Source of the DNA: an uncultured Marinococcus sp.
Lineage (GTDB): Bacteria > Bacillota > Bacilli > Bacillales > Marinococcaceae
Direction of reading: 5' to 3'
Length of the DNA stretch: 64,000 nucleotides
NCBI RefSeq assembly: GCF_947493875.1
Contig: NZ_CANLSU010000006.1
Coordinates: 62,001 to 126,000 of the forward strand
Shown: piece after piece, positions 16,811-26,476 of the stretch
Layout of the letters: every line of letters begins with the position of its first letter
How positions within the stretch are numbered: position 1 is the first letter of the stretch
Translations under genes and position numbers: made by a program
The notes under the pieces: model-generated
Seen by the model: the letters and a program-made list of their open reading frames with translations, nothing else
Databases searched by the model: none
Told to the model about the DNA's origin: nothing

Positions 16811-17423
16811 GTTGAATGGTCGCCCGGAGCGTAAACCTTGTGGCTTAGGTCCAGTAGGATTTCCCACCAGGCAGCCAATTCGTCGCCGAATCGGTGGTTT
16901 CCCTTTAAGGCCTGGTGAACGCCGTCACCGGCAGTTCGACTGAATTACCACTCAGACCACACTGCAATCCACTCCGGACGTGCGTCAAACAGCCTAGGAG
17001 TTTTCCCCGGCAGTTCCGTGCCACTTTCTTATCCTCTTTTGCAGAACAGGTTTCAGTTGTTGGGTCCCATACCAGTTGGCCTACCGGTATGATACCAATT
17101 GAACAACCTCCCCGCTGTTCCACTCAAGGCAGGCTACGCTGTTGAAAGGCCTTCCCTTGGCCTTTGCAACAGGTCTTACCGCAGCATGCACCCGGGACGG
17201 TATCCGTCTTCCAGGATGACCCGGATGCATCACCGCAGCCTCCACGGCGAAAGGGTTCGCGCCCACATGCCATTGTGGATCGCCCTTACGCCTTAACTCC
17301 CAGCACCGACCCAGGGCTGGGCGCCGCAAGCCGATGCCAGGAACTTCATCGATGTGCCCTTCAGCGGATTTTTAGGCCCGCCTTCGAAAATGGAGAACCG
17401 ACTAGGATACTGCACCATTCAAC
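16811..17423 (-). ncRNA. ole: OLE RNA (ornate, large, extremophilic RNA)
   Basis: A 613-nt region without a credible ORF, between ispA and oapA. Its ends pair: GTTGAATGGT at the 5' end with ACCATTCAAC at the 3' end, on the minus strand. The 5' part contains the very conserved block GGGCCTAAAAATCCGCTGAA (about 17360-17379) and many GC-rich helices, for example GCCAAGGGAAGGC. The 3' part carries CCAGGCCTT and GCCTGGTGG segments. Length, locus (nusB-folD-xse-ispA upstream, oapA-dxs downstream) and these blocks match OLE RNA of extremophilic Firmicutes. In B. halodurans it forms a membrane ribonucleoprotein with OapA that protects against short-chain alcohols and cold and affects Mg2+ tolerance. 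The molecular activity is unknown. Confidence 0.93.
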
Positions 17424-17434
17424 TTTTCAAAATT

Positions 17435-17463
17435 ATTTTAGCATGGTTTGTCTGTTCTGAAAA
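17435..17463 (-). promoter_or_regulatory. OLE RNA promoter
   Basis: On the minus strand TTTTCA (17458-17463), a 17-nt spacer and TGC-TAAAAT (-10 at 17435-17440). The predicted start lies a few bases before the OLE terminal helix, supporting the RNA 5' end. Confidence 0.6.
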
Positions 17464-17478
17464 CTAATTCGTTCTGTT

Positions 17479-18366
17479 TTAGTGGTTACGCTGTCCAATA
17501 TATTGAAGAAACGCTGTTAAAAGAGACGTATCTACTGTCATGCGCTCCAGCACGTTTTCTGCCTGTTCAATATGGTGGGCAAGTTTCTCTTTTGCCCCTC
17601 CCAGTGTCAGCAGTTTTGGATAGGTGCTTTTTTCTTTCGTTTCATCGCTTCCAGAGGATTTCCCCATCTCCTCAAGAGATCCTTCGACATCCAGAATGTC
17701 ATCCTTGATTTGAAAAACGAGACCGAGCTCCCGGCCAAACGCCCGCCAGTTTTCCACATCTTCGTCTGCCGCTTCTGCTATTAACGCTCCGGAGACCACG
17801 GCAAAGGTCAAAAGATCTCCCGTTTTGTGATGATGAATGTATTCGAGCTCCTCCAGGTTAAGGCTCTGCTTCTCCCCTTCGAGGTCGGCCATCTGACCGC
17901 CGACCATGCCTTCGCTCCCGGAAGCAGCAGCCAGCTCCTGTACCAGCTGCAGTCTGGCAGCGGCAGAAGCAGGCCGTTTTGCTTCCACAATCAAGGAAAA
18001 GGCTGTCGTCTGCAGGGCGTCGCCGGCTAAGATGGCAGCGGCCTCCCCGAATTTTTTGTGATTCGTCGGCTGTCCCCGGCGCCAGTCATCATCGTCCATC
18101 GACGGCAGATCATCATGCACGAGTGAATACGTATGAATCAGCTCCACTGCAGAGGCAGCCGGAAGATCCTCTTCTTTCACCGGGCGGTAGCATTGAAGCA
18201 CGGCCAGTGAAAGCAGCGGCCTCACACGTTTTCCTCCCGCTTCAAGGGAGTAAAGCATTGCATCCTTCAGCGTCTCCGGCGTTTTCAATGCACCTACACG
18301 GTCAGTTAAAGCGCGGTCGACAGACGGCCGGTATGTATCGAAAAAATGTTGGAGCTCCCCACTCAT
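17479..18366 (-). CDS. ispA: Farnesyl diphosphate synthase (polyprenyl synthetase)
   Basis: A 295-residue prenyltransferase. The first aspartate-rich motif is in [15 protein letters not shown] (about 80-95) and the second is [23 protein letters not shown] marks the diphosphate-binding basic patch. It makes geranyl/farnesyl diphosphate from IPP and DMAPP. Its ATG overlaps the xseB stop (ATGA). The OLE RNA starts about 55 nt downstream. Confidence 0.95.
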   Translation of the reverse strand: MSGELQHFFDTYRPSVDRALTDRVGALKTPETLKDAMLYSLEAGGKRVRPLLSLAVLQCYRPVKEEDLPAASAVELIHTYSLVHDDLPSMDDDDWRRGQPTNHKKFGEAAAILAGDALQTTAFSLIVEAKRPASAAARLQLVQELAAASGSEGMVGGQMADLEGEKQSLNLEELEYIHHHKTGDLLTFAVVSGALIAEAADEDVENWRAFGRELGLVFQIKDDILDVEGSLEEMGKSSGSDETKEKSTYPKLLTLGGAKEKLAHHIEQAENVLERMTVDTSLLTAFLQYIGQRNH

Positions 18367-18596
18367 TCGCCCGGTTCCTCGTTTTCAAGCGGTGTTACCT
18401 CTCCATTTTCGTCCACAATTTCGTCCATCTGTTTTTCAACCTTCTGCAGCTTTTCGTGACACGTGTTGGAAAGCGTCATACCCTCCTGATACATCGTGAT
18501 CGCTTTTTCTAAAGGCACTTCGCCTTCCTCAAGCCGTTCTACGATCTGCTCGAGCTTTTCCATTGCCTGTTCAAATGATTGTTCTTGTTCTGCCAA
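18363..18596 (-). CDS. xseB: Exodeoxyribonuclease VII small subunit
   Basis: A 77-residue helical protein with the family pattern [20 protein letters not shown] and [20 protein letters not shown]-like repeat helices. It partners XseA in single-strand DNA exonuclease VII. It starts 2 nt after the xseA stop. The C-terminus has an acidic extension. Confidence 0.93.
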   Translation of the reverse strand: MAEQEQSFEQAMEKLEQIVERLEEGEVPLEKAITMYQEGMTLSNTCHEKLQKVEKQMDEIVDENGEVTPLENEEPGE

Positions 18597-18598
18597 GA

Positions 18599-19984
18599 TT
18601 ACCGCTCCTTTTCCGGACGGGAAAGTGCCTCAAAGCCGTCTTCCCCTTTTTCTTTAACTTCACATTGCAGGTATCCATCTGTCATATACATCCGCAGGCT
18701 GCTTCCTTCGTCTGCCTGGGCAATCGAAGTCAGCACCTTATCATTCTCATCGTAAGCAACATTGTACCCGCGCTGTAAAATGGCCAGCGGGTTCAGAAGT
18801 TCAAGCGCCTGCAGCGATTTTGCAAAGGTGGCTTTTTTCCGTTCCACCTGCTGATTCATCGCTTTTTGCAGCCGGGCCCGCTTTTCGTACATTCTTTGGC
18901 GTTCAAGTTCGATTAAGCGCTCGGGGTGCTGGCGCATAAGCCGCTTTTCTGTGTCTTCAAGCTTTTGTCTGCTTGTTTTCACTGTCTGCACCGCCTGCTT
19001 TTCGAGCCGTTCCATCATCCGGTCAAGGTCCTGTTCTTTTTGCTCGAACAGGCGGGCCGGGTATTTAAATGCATACGAACGGCGGAGCTTGGCAAGCCGG
19101 GTGCGCTGTTCCTGAACTTTATAATGCATCTGCCGGTGCAGGCGGTTCTGCAGCTGTCGGACTTTTTCTTCAAGCTCGCTGATCATCGGGACAGCTATCT
19201 CGGCAGCCGCTGTCGGCGTGGCTGCGCGCACATCCGCCGTAAAGTCGGCAATCGTAACATCTGTTTCATGCCCCACAGCGGAAATAACCGGTACGCTTAC
19301 GTTGCGAATAGCCCGTGCCACCACTTCTTCATTAAACGCCCACAGGTCTTCGATCGAGCCGCCTCCGCGACCAACGATGACCATATCCGCGCTGCTCATT
19401 TTTTCGACTCTCTCAAGAGCCCGTGTGATTGACCCCGGGGCCTGCTCTCCCTGCACCAGCACCGGGAACAGCGTGATTTTCACCGGCGGGAAACGCCGCT
19501 TCAGCGTGGAAACGATGTCACGTATGGCCGCCCCCGTCGGCGACGTAATGACGACAATATGTCTTGGGATTGGAGGGAGCGCGCGCTTGTGCTCCGCTGC
19601 AAACAGTCCCTCTGTCTCCAGCTGTTTTTTCAGCTGTTCAAAGCGTACGTACAGCTGGCCGATACCATCCGGCTCCATCGCGTTCACATACATCTGGTAC
19701 TGCCCGAAAGGCTCATACACAGAGACACTGCCTGTAACGAGCACCTTCATGCCATTTTCCGGCATAAAGGAAAGATTTTTGTTTTTTCCGGCAAACATCA
19801 CTGCCGATATTCTCGCCTGCTCGTCCTTCAGGGTGAAATACATATGTCCCCTGCTGTGCTTTTTAAAGTTCGAGATTTCTCCGCGGAGCCATACCTTCTG
19901 CAGCCCCGGGTTTTGTTCGATAGAGCGCTTGATCGCCCCCGTCAGCTGGGAAACGGAGAGCCATTTATCTGCAGGTGACTGCAT
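18599..19984 (-). CDS. xseA: Exodeoxyribonuclease VII large subunit
   Basis: A 461-residue protein. An N-terminal OB-fold ([20 protein letters not shown], then [10 protein letters not shown]) precedes the catalytic core with [37 protein letters not shown] and [15 protein letters not shown] long coiled-coil occupies the C-terminal third before [14 protein letters not shown]. It degrades single-stranded DNA to oligonucleotides with XseB. It follows folD by 4 nt. Confidence 0.95.
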   Translation of the reverse strand: MQSPADKWLSVSQLTGAIKRSIEQNPGLQKVWLRGEISNFKKHSRGHMYFTLKDEQARISAVMFAGKNKNLSFMPENGMKVLVTGSVSVYEPFGQYQMYVNAMEPDGIGQLYVRFEQLKKQLETEGLFAAEHKRALPPIPRHIVVITSPTGAAIRDIVSTLKRRFPPVKITLFPVLVQGEQAPGSITRALERVEKMSSADMVIVGRGGGSIEDLWAFNEEVVARAIRNVSVPVISAVGHETDVTIADFTADVRAATPTAAAEIAVPMISELEEKVRQLQNRLHRQMHYKVQEQRTRLAKLRRSYAFKYPARLFEQKEQDLDRMMERLEKQAVQTVKTSRQKLEDTEKRLMRQHPERLIELERQRMYEKRARLQKAMNQQVERKKATFAKSLQALELLNPLAILQRGYNVAYDENDKVLTSIAQADEGSSLRMYMTDGYLQCEVKEKGEDGFEALSRPEKER

Positions 19985-19988
19985 GACG

Positions 19989-20849
19989 TCATGCCTCCTG
20001 CCGCTGAAAGCGTTTAGCTGACTGCAGCGTGTTGTAGAGGAGCATCGTGATCGTCATCGGACCTACGCCTCCCGGTACCGGTGTGAGATACGAGGCTTTT
20101 TCGCTCACTTCCTCAAAATCAACATCTCCGCACAGCTTGCCGTCATCCTTGCGATTCATCCCAACGTCTATCACGACAGCTCCCGGTTTAATATCCTTTC
20201 CTTTTACAAATTCCTGCCGGCCAATGGCCGCGATCAAAATATCTGCCGACTGCATATATGACTCCAGATCTTTTGTGCGCGAATGGCAGTGGGTAACCGT
20301 GGCATTTTTATTTAAAAGCAGCTGCCCCATCGGTTTACCAACAATGTTGCTTCGTCCAAGAACAACAGCATGTTTGCCTTCAATTGAAACGCCGACGTAT
20401 TCAAGCATTTTAATAATGCCGTACGGCGTACAAGGGAGGAATGCTTCCTGGCCAGTCATCATCCGGCCGATATTAATAGGGTGGAAGCCATCAACATCTT
20501 TATCCGGCGAAATAGTTTCAATTACTTTTTTATCCGAAATATGATCCGGCAGCGGCAGCTGCACAAGAATTCCGTGGATATCCGCATTGTCGTTATAATC
20601 CTTTACAATCTGCAGAAGTTCTTCTTCAGTCACCGACTCAGGCAGTTCTTTTAATTCTGAATGGATTCCGACTTCTTTAGACGCCTTCTGTTTTCCTTTA
20701 ACATACGACCTCGAAGCCGGATTGTCTCCTACTAAAACTACGGCAAGTCCCGGTATTTGCTCTCCATTATTCCAGGAGGCGACCTCCTGCTTAATTTCTT
20801 CACGCAAAGAAGCTGCTACTTCTTTGCCGCTGATCAGCTGGGCGCTCAT
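19989..20849 (-). CDS. folD: Methylenetetrahydrofolate dehydrogenase/cyclohydrolase
   Basis: A 286-residue bifunctional enzyme. The catalytic Lys is in [15 protein letters not shown], the PLPDHI motif is in [13 protein letters not shown], and the NADP fold has [14 protein letters not shown]. The C-terminus has the PGGVGPMT signature. It interconverts 5,10-methylene-, methenyl- and 10-formyl-THF. It overlaps nusB by ATGA. Confidence 0.96.
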   Translation of the reverse strand: MSAQLISGKEVAASLREEIKQEVASWNNGEQIPGLAVVLVGDNPASRSYVKGKQKASKEVGIHSELKELPESVTEEELLQIVKDYNDNADIHGILVQLPLPDHISDKKVIETISPDKDVDGFHPINIGRMMTGQEAFLPCTPYGIIKMLEYVGVSIEGKHAVVLGRSNIVGKPMGQLLLNKNATVTHCHSRTKDLESYMQSADILIAAIGRQEFVKGKDIKPGAVVIDVGMNRKDDGKLCGDVDFEEVSEKASYLTPVPGGVGPMTITMLLYNTLQSAKRFQRQEA

Positions 20850-21259
20850 TCGCTTTCTCTCCCTTCCCGTTCACAGTCACTTAAAATATTCGACAATACG
20901 CCGTTGACAAATTTCCCTGCCTCTACACCACCGAATGCTTTGGCCAGTTCAATAGCTTCATTGACGCTGACGTGAAGCGGAATATCAGGCACATATAACA
21001 TTTCATGGACGCATTCTCTTAAAATAGCCCGGTCCACGTTACCAACCCGTTCCAGTGTCCAGTGTTCAAGCTGGTCTACGAGCCGTTCATCAATTTCTAC
21101 AAGGTGTTCCCATACGCCATGCACCGCAGAAATCAGAAATTCATCTGCTTCTTCATCCTCTAGCATGGAATTTTTTATTGCCTGGTCTGCATCAACATCT
21201 GTAATATCCATCTGGTACAGTGCCTGTACGGACCGAAGCCTGGCTAAACGTCGGTTCAT
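20846..21259 (-). CDS. nusB: Transcription antitermination factor NusB
   Basis: A 137-residue all-helical protein. [17 protein letters not shown] at the N-terminus binds boxA RNA/NusE, and the C-terminal helices include [20 protein letters not shown] and FVNGVLSNI. It supports rRNA transcription antitermination. It begins the nusB-folD-xseA-xseB-ispA coupled series. Confidence 0.95.
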   Translation of the reverse strand: MNRRLARLRSVQALYQMDITDVDADQAIKNSMLEDEEADEFLISAVHGVWEHLVEIDERLVDQLEHWTLERVGNVDRAILRECVHEMLYVPDIPLHVSVNEAIELAKAFGGVEAGKFVNGVLSNILSDCEREGRESE

Positions 21260-21356
21260 TTCGTGTTCTCCTTTTCTCCTATGTACCCGGAGCCGTATTC
21301 GTAAATGAAAGAAGGACGGCTCCCCCGAAAAGCGGTTGCGGGGCAGCCCTCCCTGG

Positions 21357-21761
21357 TCATTTTTCCTGTTCCTGTAACGACTGCTCTTCTTCAGGGAACT
21401 GCAGGCCGATAATGTGTACGTTCACCGCATCGATGTGAATATCTGTCATTCCCCGTACGGTCTGCTGAATGTTTTCCTGGACCTGCTTAGCCGTGACGGG
21501 CGCAGAGCTTCCGTAGTGAATCAGCATGCTGATTGTCACCACCGCACCGCTATCGCTCAGGTCCACCTTCACGCCTTTTCCGTATGATTTCCGGCCGAAA
21601 CGCTCTGCAACATCATCTGCGATGCTGCCCTGCAGGTCGTATACCCCTTCGACTTCGAGCGCGGCAATGCTTGCCACTACTTCAATCACGTCCCGGGCGA
21701 TCTCAATATTTCCCAGGCTTTCTTTTTCTTCACCTATCGTAAGCAGCGTGTATTCGCTCAC
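21357..21761 (-). CDS. yqhY: Asp23/Gls24 family envelope stress protein (YqhY)
   Basis: A 134-residue Asp23-family protein with a GTG start after GGGAG. The core reads EIARDVIEVVASIAALEVEG, VYDLQG and GVKVDLSDSGAVVTISML, then VHIIGLQFP. In B. subtilis YqhY is encoded with accB-accC and tunes acetyl-CoA carboxylase activity. Here accBC are missing and a small unknown gene takes their place. Confidence 0.93.
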   Translation of the reverse strand: MSEYTLLTIGEEKESLGNIEIARDVIEVVASIAALEVEGVYDLQGSIADDVAERFGRKSYGKGVKVDLSDSGAVVTISMLIHYGSSAPVTAKQVQENIQQTVRGMTDIHIDAVNVHIIGLQFPEEEQSLQEQEK

Positions 21762-21791
21762 AGCGCTCCCCGCTTTCTATGCAGCATGATT

Positions 21792-22175
21792 TTATTCTTC
21801 CTGCTCCGCCTCTGCCTCTGCTCTTTCTTTTTCTTCCGCTTCTTTCTGTTTTTGTACATACTCATACTTATACTGGCGGAAGACGGGATATTCGGAAAGA
21901 TTATCAGGAATTTTTCCTTTTTCAAGCAGAATCAATTTGACAATATCCTTGTTCCGGGCCATATGATACTTTTCCCCGTACTCGTTTTCTTCAGCAAATT
22001 GTTTAATGCTCTGGTAATCCTCTTCCTGAATGGACACCGTATATTCATGGCCGGGTTCCCCGTACTGGTGCTCAAACCCTATTTCAAATTCCACGATCTG
22101 AATCTGGTCGCTTTTCATATTGCGGGTCTGTTCGAGTACCGCTTTTGCGCCTTCCGTTAAATCATTCCATTCCAT
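21792..22175 (-). CDS. Unknown acidic protein between efp and yqhY
   Basis: A 127-residue soluble protein. The first ~100 residues look like a folded domain (FEIGFEHQYGEPGHEYTVSI, EYPVFRQYKYEYV), and residues ~108-127 are an almost pure E/A/K helix (QKEAEEKERAEAEAEQEE). The ATG follows AGAGG. It occupies the interval that holds spoIIIAA-AH and accBC in B. subtilis. I do not recognise the family. Its location suggests co-transcription with yqhY, 30 nt downstream. Confidence 0.65.
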   Translation of the reverse strand: MEWNDLTEGAKAVLEQTRNMKSDQIQIVEFEIGFEHQYGEPGHEYTVSIQEEDYQSIKQFAEENEYGEKYHMARNKDIVKLILLEKGKIPDNLSEYPVFRQYKYEYVQKQKEAEEKERAEAEAEQEE

Positions 22176-22278
22176 ATAATAGCCTCTCTTTCCGTATTAC
22201 CGCTCAAAATTCCATTTCATTATATCACGGTGATTCTGCAATTTCATCGGTCCACAGCCGCCTGTGTGTATTGTTCAA

Positions 22279-22316
22279 GAAAAAACGGCCTCCCCAATGG
22301 CAGGCCGTTAGTTTTT
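22279..22316 (-). terminator. Terminator of efp
   Basis: Stem AACGGCCT/AGGCCGTT (22284-22291 with 22302-22309) followed by a T run on the minus strand. Confidence 0.8.
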
Positions 22317-22872
22317 AAGCACGGGAGGCGTATGCCCCAGTCCTTGTATCGACGACGATCCGCTCGCCTTCTTCAATAAAAATAGGAACCTGCAGACGGT
22401 AGCCGGTCTCCACCACTGCCGGCTTGGATCCTCCGGACTGGGTGTTTCCTTTAATGCTCGGATCTGTTTCTTTAACTTCGAGCTCTACCATGTTAGGTAC
22501 TTCAACACCAAGCGTTTCTGTACCATAACTGGTAATGGATACTTCCATGTTTTCTTTTAGAAAGTTTAATTCATATTTCAGCTGCTCGCTCGTCAGCTCC
22601 ATTTGATCAAACGTTTCCATGTCCATAAATGTATGCACATCACCGCTTGCATAAAGGTACTGCATTTTCCGGCGTTCAATATGTGCATTATTTACTTTTT
22701 CACCAGCACGAAAAGTTTTTTCCTGGATGTTACCCGTACGCAGACTGCGAAGCTTCGAGCGGACAAATGCTGCCCCTTTTCCAGGCTTTACGTGCTGGAA
22801 TTCGACAACTGTCCAGATATCGCCGTCTGTTTCAATGGTGAGTCCTGTTTTAAAATCGTTAACTGAAACCAT
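22315..22872 (-). CDS. efp: Translation elongation factor P
   Basis: A 185-residue, three-domain protein that relieves ribosome stalling at polyproline. I chose the ATG at 22872 ([18 protein letters not shown]) because GGAGG lies 7 nt upstream and the family length fits. The tip loop [16 protein letters not shown] carries Lys32, the residue modified in Bacillus EF-P. The C-terminal domain ends with [20 protein letters not shown], as usual. It is 74 nt after pepQ. Confidence 0.96.
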   Translation of the reverse strand: MVSVNDFKTGLTIETDGDIWTVVEFQHVKPGKGAAFVRSKLRSLRTGNIQEKTFRAGEKVNNAHIERRKMQYLYASGDVHTFMDMETFDQMELTSEQLKYELNFLKENMEVSITSYGTETLGVEVPNMVELEVKETDPSIKGNTQSGGSKPAVVETGYRLQVPIFIEEGERIVVDTRTGAYASRA

Positions 22873-22946
22873 AAACGTTCCTCCACTCTTCAATTGATCG
22901 ATTATTACTATATCACAGCTGTCCGGTTTTTTATACGCACTCCCGG

Positions 22947-24017
22947 TTAATTGCCAACAATCGTCAGCTCTTTTGCAGAGTAACTGAGCTTCCGGCTGCC
23001 CGTTTCGGTAATAAGAACGTCGTCTTCTATTCGAACGCCGCCAAGCTCCGGAACATAAATCCCCGGTTCAATGGTAATTACCATGCCCGGCTCGAGCTCG
23101 ACATCGCTTTTCGGGGAAACACCGGGCTGTTCATGCACTTCCATGCCAAGACCGTGGCCGAGGCTGTGTCCGAAGCGGTCGCCGAACCCTTCTTTATTAA
23201 TATGCTCCCGCGCGATTGCGTCTGCTTCTTTCCCGGTCATTCCCGGCCCAACCTGCTCCACGGCTTTCATCTGGGCTTCATATACGGTTTGATATATTTT
23301 TTTCATGTCATCAATTGGTTCGCCGACAGCGAGCGTTCTTGTAATGTCCGAGCAGTAGCCGTCCACATAGGCCCCGAAGTCAAGCGTCACCAGCTCCCCG
23401 TCTTCTATTACTTTATCGGAAGCGATACCGTGAGGAAGAGCACCTCTCCATCCCGAAGCAACGATAATATCAAACGAAGATCCTGCTGCTCCGTTTTTTC
23501 TCATATAAAACTCCAGTTCATTGCTGACATCGAGCTCGGTCATGTTTGGAGCAATGATCGATTTAATGTGTTCAAACGCATCTTCAGCGATATTGACCGC
23601 TGTCTGCAGCTTTTCCACTTCTTCTTTTGATTTATAAACCCGAAGCTTCTCCACGATGCCTGATACCGGAGAAAGGGATCCGCTCAATTTTTCTCTCATA
23701 TCTTCAAACTGCGCGTAGGTTACATGCTGCTTTTCAAATCCAATAGAACTCACTTCTTCTTCTTGGGCAATCTCTTCGACCATATCCCATGCCGAACCCT
23801 TCTGCTCGATCACGTCGAAATCAAGGGCTTCGTCATTAGCCTGTTCGACATAACGAAAATCTGTAATCAGCCGTGCCGATTTTTTTGTGATAATCAGCGT
23901 ACCTGCCGAACCGGTAAAACCGCTTACGTAACGGCGGTTGTAGGGACTTTGTATGACAAGTGCATCAAGCTTTTTATGCTCAAGGTCTTCCCGAATACGT
24001 GCTGTGATCTCATGCAT
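22947..24017 (-). CDS. pepQ: Xaa-Pro dipeptidase/aminopeptidase P family (YqhT)
   Basis: A 356-residue M24 metallopeptidase. The N-terminal creatinase-like domain (about 1-125) precedes the pita-bread catalytic domain. Metal ligands are visible in [19 protein letters not shown] (two Asp), [16 protein letters not shown] (His), [11 protein letters not shown] (Glu) and [12 protein letters not shown] (Glu). It cleaves X-Pro peptides. It lies directly before efp, as in B. subtilis yqhT-efp. Confidence 0.93.
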   Translation of the reverse strand: MHEITARIREDLEHKKLDALVIQSPYNRRYVSGFTGSAGTLIITKKSARLITDFRYVEQANDEALDFDVIEQKGSAWDMVEEIAQEEEVSSIGFEKQHVTYAQFEDMREKLSGSLSPVSGIVEKLRVYKSKEEVEKLQTAVNIAEDAFEHIKSIIAPNMTELDVSNELEFYMRKNGAAGSSFDIIVASGWRGALPHGIASDKVIEDGELVTLDFGAYVDGYCSDITRTLAVGEPIDDMKKIYQTVYEAQMKAVEQVGPGMTGKEADAIAREHINKEGFGDRFGHSLGHGLGMEVHEQPGVSPKSDVELEPGMVITIEPGIYVPELGGVRIEDDVLITETGSRKLSYSAKELTIVGN

Positions 24018-24481
24018 TTACCGACACCTCTTTTTGGATTAACTTTGCTTCCTTGTTAATCGTAACACAACGCGCGGAAGGGAAACAGGCATCAGCAGCG
24101 AGAAGGGAGCTCTTTTATATATTACGTGTAGTTTCATTAAAATATGGGAATAATATGATTACCGTAAAGGAATAGTTAAAAGTAGCGCATTTTAAATCTT
24201 TATTGTAAAATTTAAGTACTATTTCGATTAATGCTCTATGCATCCCCTCACGCTTTATGCCTCTGCGAACTGCTGTTATTTTCCGCCTATAGTTTTACCG
24301 CAGCACACAGCGGGTATTGAAGTAAATCTTCTTAATAAAACTGTTCCGTACGGGAAAAAGAGAGCCAGGGCATTTCTGATTTTCACTATTTAATGCACTA
24401 TACTAATTGCTTAATTTCGATACAGTTCACCATGCCCCCTGATAACGGATGAAAATTTTAATGAAACGAGAGGTGTGTTCC
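24018..24481. other. 464-nt intergenic region, divergent pepQ/yqhP
   Basis: Divergently flanked and AT-rich. I see no ORF with a ribosome binding site and no convincing hairpin. A TATACT hexamer near 24399-24404 with a weak TGATTT 16 nt upstream could be the yqhP promoter. In B. subtilis the interval holds other genes (yqhQ, yqhR, aroQ) that are missing here. Confidence 0.4.
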
Positions 24482-24853
24482 ATGCAGCAAGCGCTGAAGA
24501 ATCCCATTGCCACTGTTGTGCTGGGACTTGCCATTTTAGGGGTGGGTTACCGGCTCGTAACAGATCCGCTCGGTCTGCTTCTCTACCTTGTTATTGGTGC
24601 AGCCATCGCGGTTGGATTATATTTTCTTTTCACAAGAGTTATCATGAAGCGAGCGATGATGAACCAATACCAAGCCGGCTCCAATGCCGCATCCGGACGA
24701 TCCGGGGCAGCGAAGGGCACTCAGGCGAAAAATTTTAAACAGGCCCAGAAGCAGCAGAAGAAAAAATCCGCTAAAAACTCCAGCAGACGGCGGAATGATG
24801 CAAACCTGAAAGTAATTCAGGGAAATAAAAACCGAAAAAAAGATCGGGCGTAA
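24482..24853 (+). CDS. yqhP: SA1362/YqhP family membrane protein
   Basis: A 123-residue protein with two hydrophobic segments at the N-terminus (ATVVLGLAILGVGYRLV and LLLYLVIGAAIAVGLYFLF). A very basic, Q/K/S-rich, probably disordered tail follows (AKNFKQAQKQQKKKSAKN...). I start at MQQALKNPIA, since GAGAGGTG precedes it; an upstream in-frame ATG at 24449 lacks a site. YqhP-type proteins have no known function. Confidence 0.8.
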   Translation: MQQALKNPIATVVLGLAILGVGYRLVTDPLGLLLYLVIGAAIAVGLYFLFTRVIMKRAMMNQYQAGSNAASGRSGAAKGTQAKNFKQAQKQQKKKSAKNSSRRRNDANLKVIQGNKNRKKDRA

Positions 24854-24873
24854 AACAAACGCCTGATCTTTTT
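24842..24873. terminator. Terminator shared by yqhP and mntR
   Basis: Stem GATCGGGCG/CGCCTGATC (with one wobble) between convergent genes, followed by TTTTT on the + strand. On the minus side A-rich sequence gives Ts as well. Confidence 0.65.
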
Positions 24874-25288
24874 ATTCGTACGAACGCTGAATATCGCGCA
24901 GCGACTGCACACGTTCGTCATCCTCTTCAAAATACTGAAGAACGTCCCCGATGCGGTCGATCGCATCCCAGCTGAGATGATGTTCAATTCCTTCCACATC
25001 GGCATATATTTTATCTTCCTCCACCCCGATAATATGTAAAAACTTCTCAAGCAGCTCGTGTCTGTAAACCAGGCGCTTGCCTATTTTATTTCCTTTTGAA
25101 GTCAGTACAAGTCCCCGATACCGTTCATAAATCAGATATTCCATTTTATCGAGTTTTTGAACCATTTTTGTTACCGAAGAAGGATGTACCTCGAGCGTTT
25201 CTGCAATATCTGAGACCCGCGCATACCCTTTCGATTCAATCAGTTGATAAATCCGCTCTAAATAATCTTCCATACTAGGAGTCGGCAT
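24872..25288 (-). CDS. mntR: Manganese transport regulator MntR
   Basis: A 138-residue DtxR-family repressor starting [17 protein letters not shown], with GGAGGG just upstream. The winged helix is [20 protein letters not shown]. Mn ligands are visible: Asp8 (SMEDY), Glu11, His77 (YRHELLEKF), Glu99 and Glu102/His103 ([11 protein letters not shown]). It represses Mn2+ uptake when manganese is sufficient. Likely monocistronic. The longer open frame upstream (to 25327) has no start signal. Confidence 0.96.
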   Translation of the reverse strand: MPTPSMEDYLERIYQLIESKGYARVSDIAETLEVHPSSVTKMVQKLDKMEYLIYERYRGLVLTSKGNKIGKRLVYRHELLEKFLHIIGVEEDKIYADVEGIEHHLSWDAIDRIGDVLQYFEEDDERVQSLRDIQRSYE

Positions 25289-25523
25289 CGAGACCCTCCA
25301 ATAAATATGATAAAAACCGTCACACAAAAAAATTGGCTTTCTTCATTTTAACGAAACTATTTCTAAAAAACAAACCTTCTTTCTCTTATAATTAACCCTT
25401 ATTTCAAAATTGCCCCTAAGAAACTTTTTTGTTTTCTGAATAATTCTTTCCCTTTTGAAGAGCTTTTCTTTTTTTCGTCCGTGCAATCTTGTACAATATA
25501 AAGTATTGAAGGAGGCAGCATTC

Positions 25524-26399
25524 ATGAGCTATGTGATGTATAACGAATCCATCATTCCAAAAGAGGAAGCCGCTATTTCATTCGAAGACCGCGGGTATTA
25601 TTTTGGCGACGGCATTTATGAAGTGATCCGGGTGTACAACGGGAAACTGTTCCTCCAGGAGGGTCATCTTGAGCGTTTCCAGAACAGCGCTTCTAAACTC
25701 GACCTGGTGGTTCCCTATTCCCCCGATACCATGAAATCGCTTCTCCGCCGGCTGATCGATAAAAACGAGCTTACCACGGGCTATATTTACTTTCAGCTGA
25801 CCAGAGGGGTCCAGGCCCGGGATCATCTGTATGAACGCGGTACCGCCCCTGTGTTAACCGGCTTTACAAAGACGGCTGGGGTGCCGTTTGCTAAACAGAC
25901 CGACGGTATTGATGTGTACGCCACTGATGACATCCGCTGGCTTCGCTGTGACATAAAAACCATTAATCTGCTCGGAAACGTGCTCGCTAAACGGGCTGCA
26001 GAAGACCACCACTGCGCCGAGGCGCTCCAGCACCGCGGGGACGTTATTACGGAGGGTTCTTCCACTAACGCCTTTATTGTTAAAAATGAAACGATTATTA
26101 CCCACCCACAGAGCAACTATATTCTTGAAGGCATTACTAAGCGCTATGTGCTTCAGCTTGCAAAGCAGCTGAATATTCCCGTTGAACAACGTCCATTTAC
26201 CATTAAGGAGGCCCAGGAGGCTGACGAAATGTTTATGACGAGCACTTCAATTGAAATCGTGCCTGTGCGATCCGTTCAGGGCTCCTTTGAAGCCGAGTAC
26301 GGGAATTCTCCGGTGACGAGAGAACTTCTTGGAGAATTCCGCCGGGAGGTCGAACTATTCGAAGCAGGCGACACCCAGCCGCTTGTGACCTATAACTGA
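25524..26399 (+). CDS. dat: D-amino acid aminotransferase
   Basis: A 291-residue class IV PLP aminotransferase starting MSYVMYNESIIPKEEA after GGAGG. The PLP lysine is in CDIKTINLLGNVLAKRAAED (Lys in DIKT), and other family motifs are FEDRGYYFGDGIYEV, EGSSTNAFIV and GITKRYVLQLA. It makes D-Glu and D-Ala for peptidoglycan. It is monocistronic with a strong terminator. In B. subtilis the gene is elsewhere, so this is a lineage-specific position. Confidence 0.94.
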   Translation: MSYVMYNESIIPKEEAAISFEDRGYYFGDGIYEVIRVYNGKLFLQEGHLERFQNSASKLDLVVPYSPDTMKSLLRRLIDKNELTTGYIYFQLTRGVQARDHLYERGTAPVLTGFTKTAGVPFAKQTDGIDVYATDDIRWLRCDIKTINLLGNVLAKRAAEDHHCAEALQHRGDVITEGSSTNAFIVKNETIITHPQSNYILEGITKRYVLQLAKQLNIPVEQRPFTIKEAQEADEMFMTSTSIEIVPVRSVQGSFEAEYGNSPVTRELLGEFRREVELFEAGDTQPLVTYN

Positions 26400-26420
26400 G
26401 TATTGCTATGTATAATCAGC

Positions 26421-26450
26421 AAAAGACCGCTGCGGAGCGGTCTTTTGTAT
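26421..26450 (+). terminator. Terminator of dat
   Basis: Perfect 11-bp stem AAAAGACCGCT/AGCGGTCTTTT (26421-26431 with 26436-26446), then a T-rich tail. Confidence 0.85.
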
Positions 26451-26476
26451 TTTAATTCCGTTATTTTATGCCCGTA

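Noticed and set aside
17099-17460. Open frames on both strands inside the OLE region (for example ~17164-17460 + and 17081-17329 -)
   Set aside because: No ribosome binding sites or family similarity, and the region matches a structured RNA with pairing ends and its own promoter and terminator.
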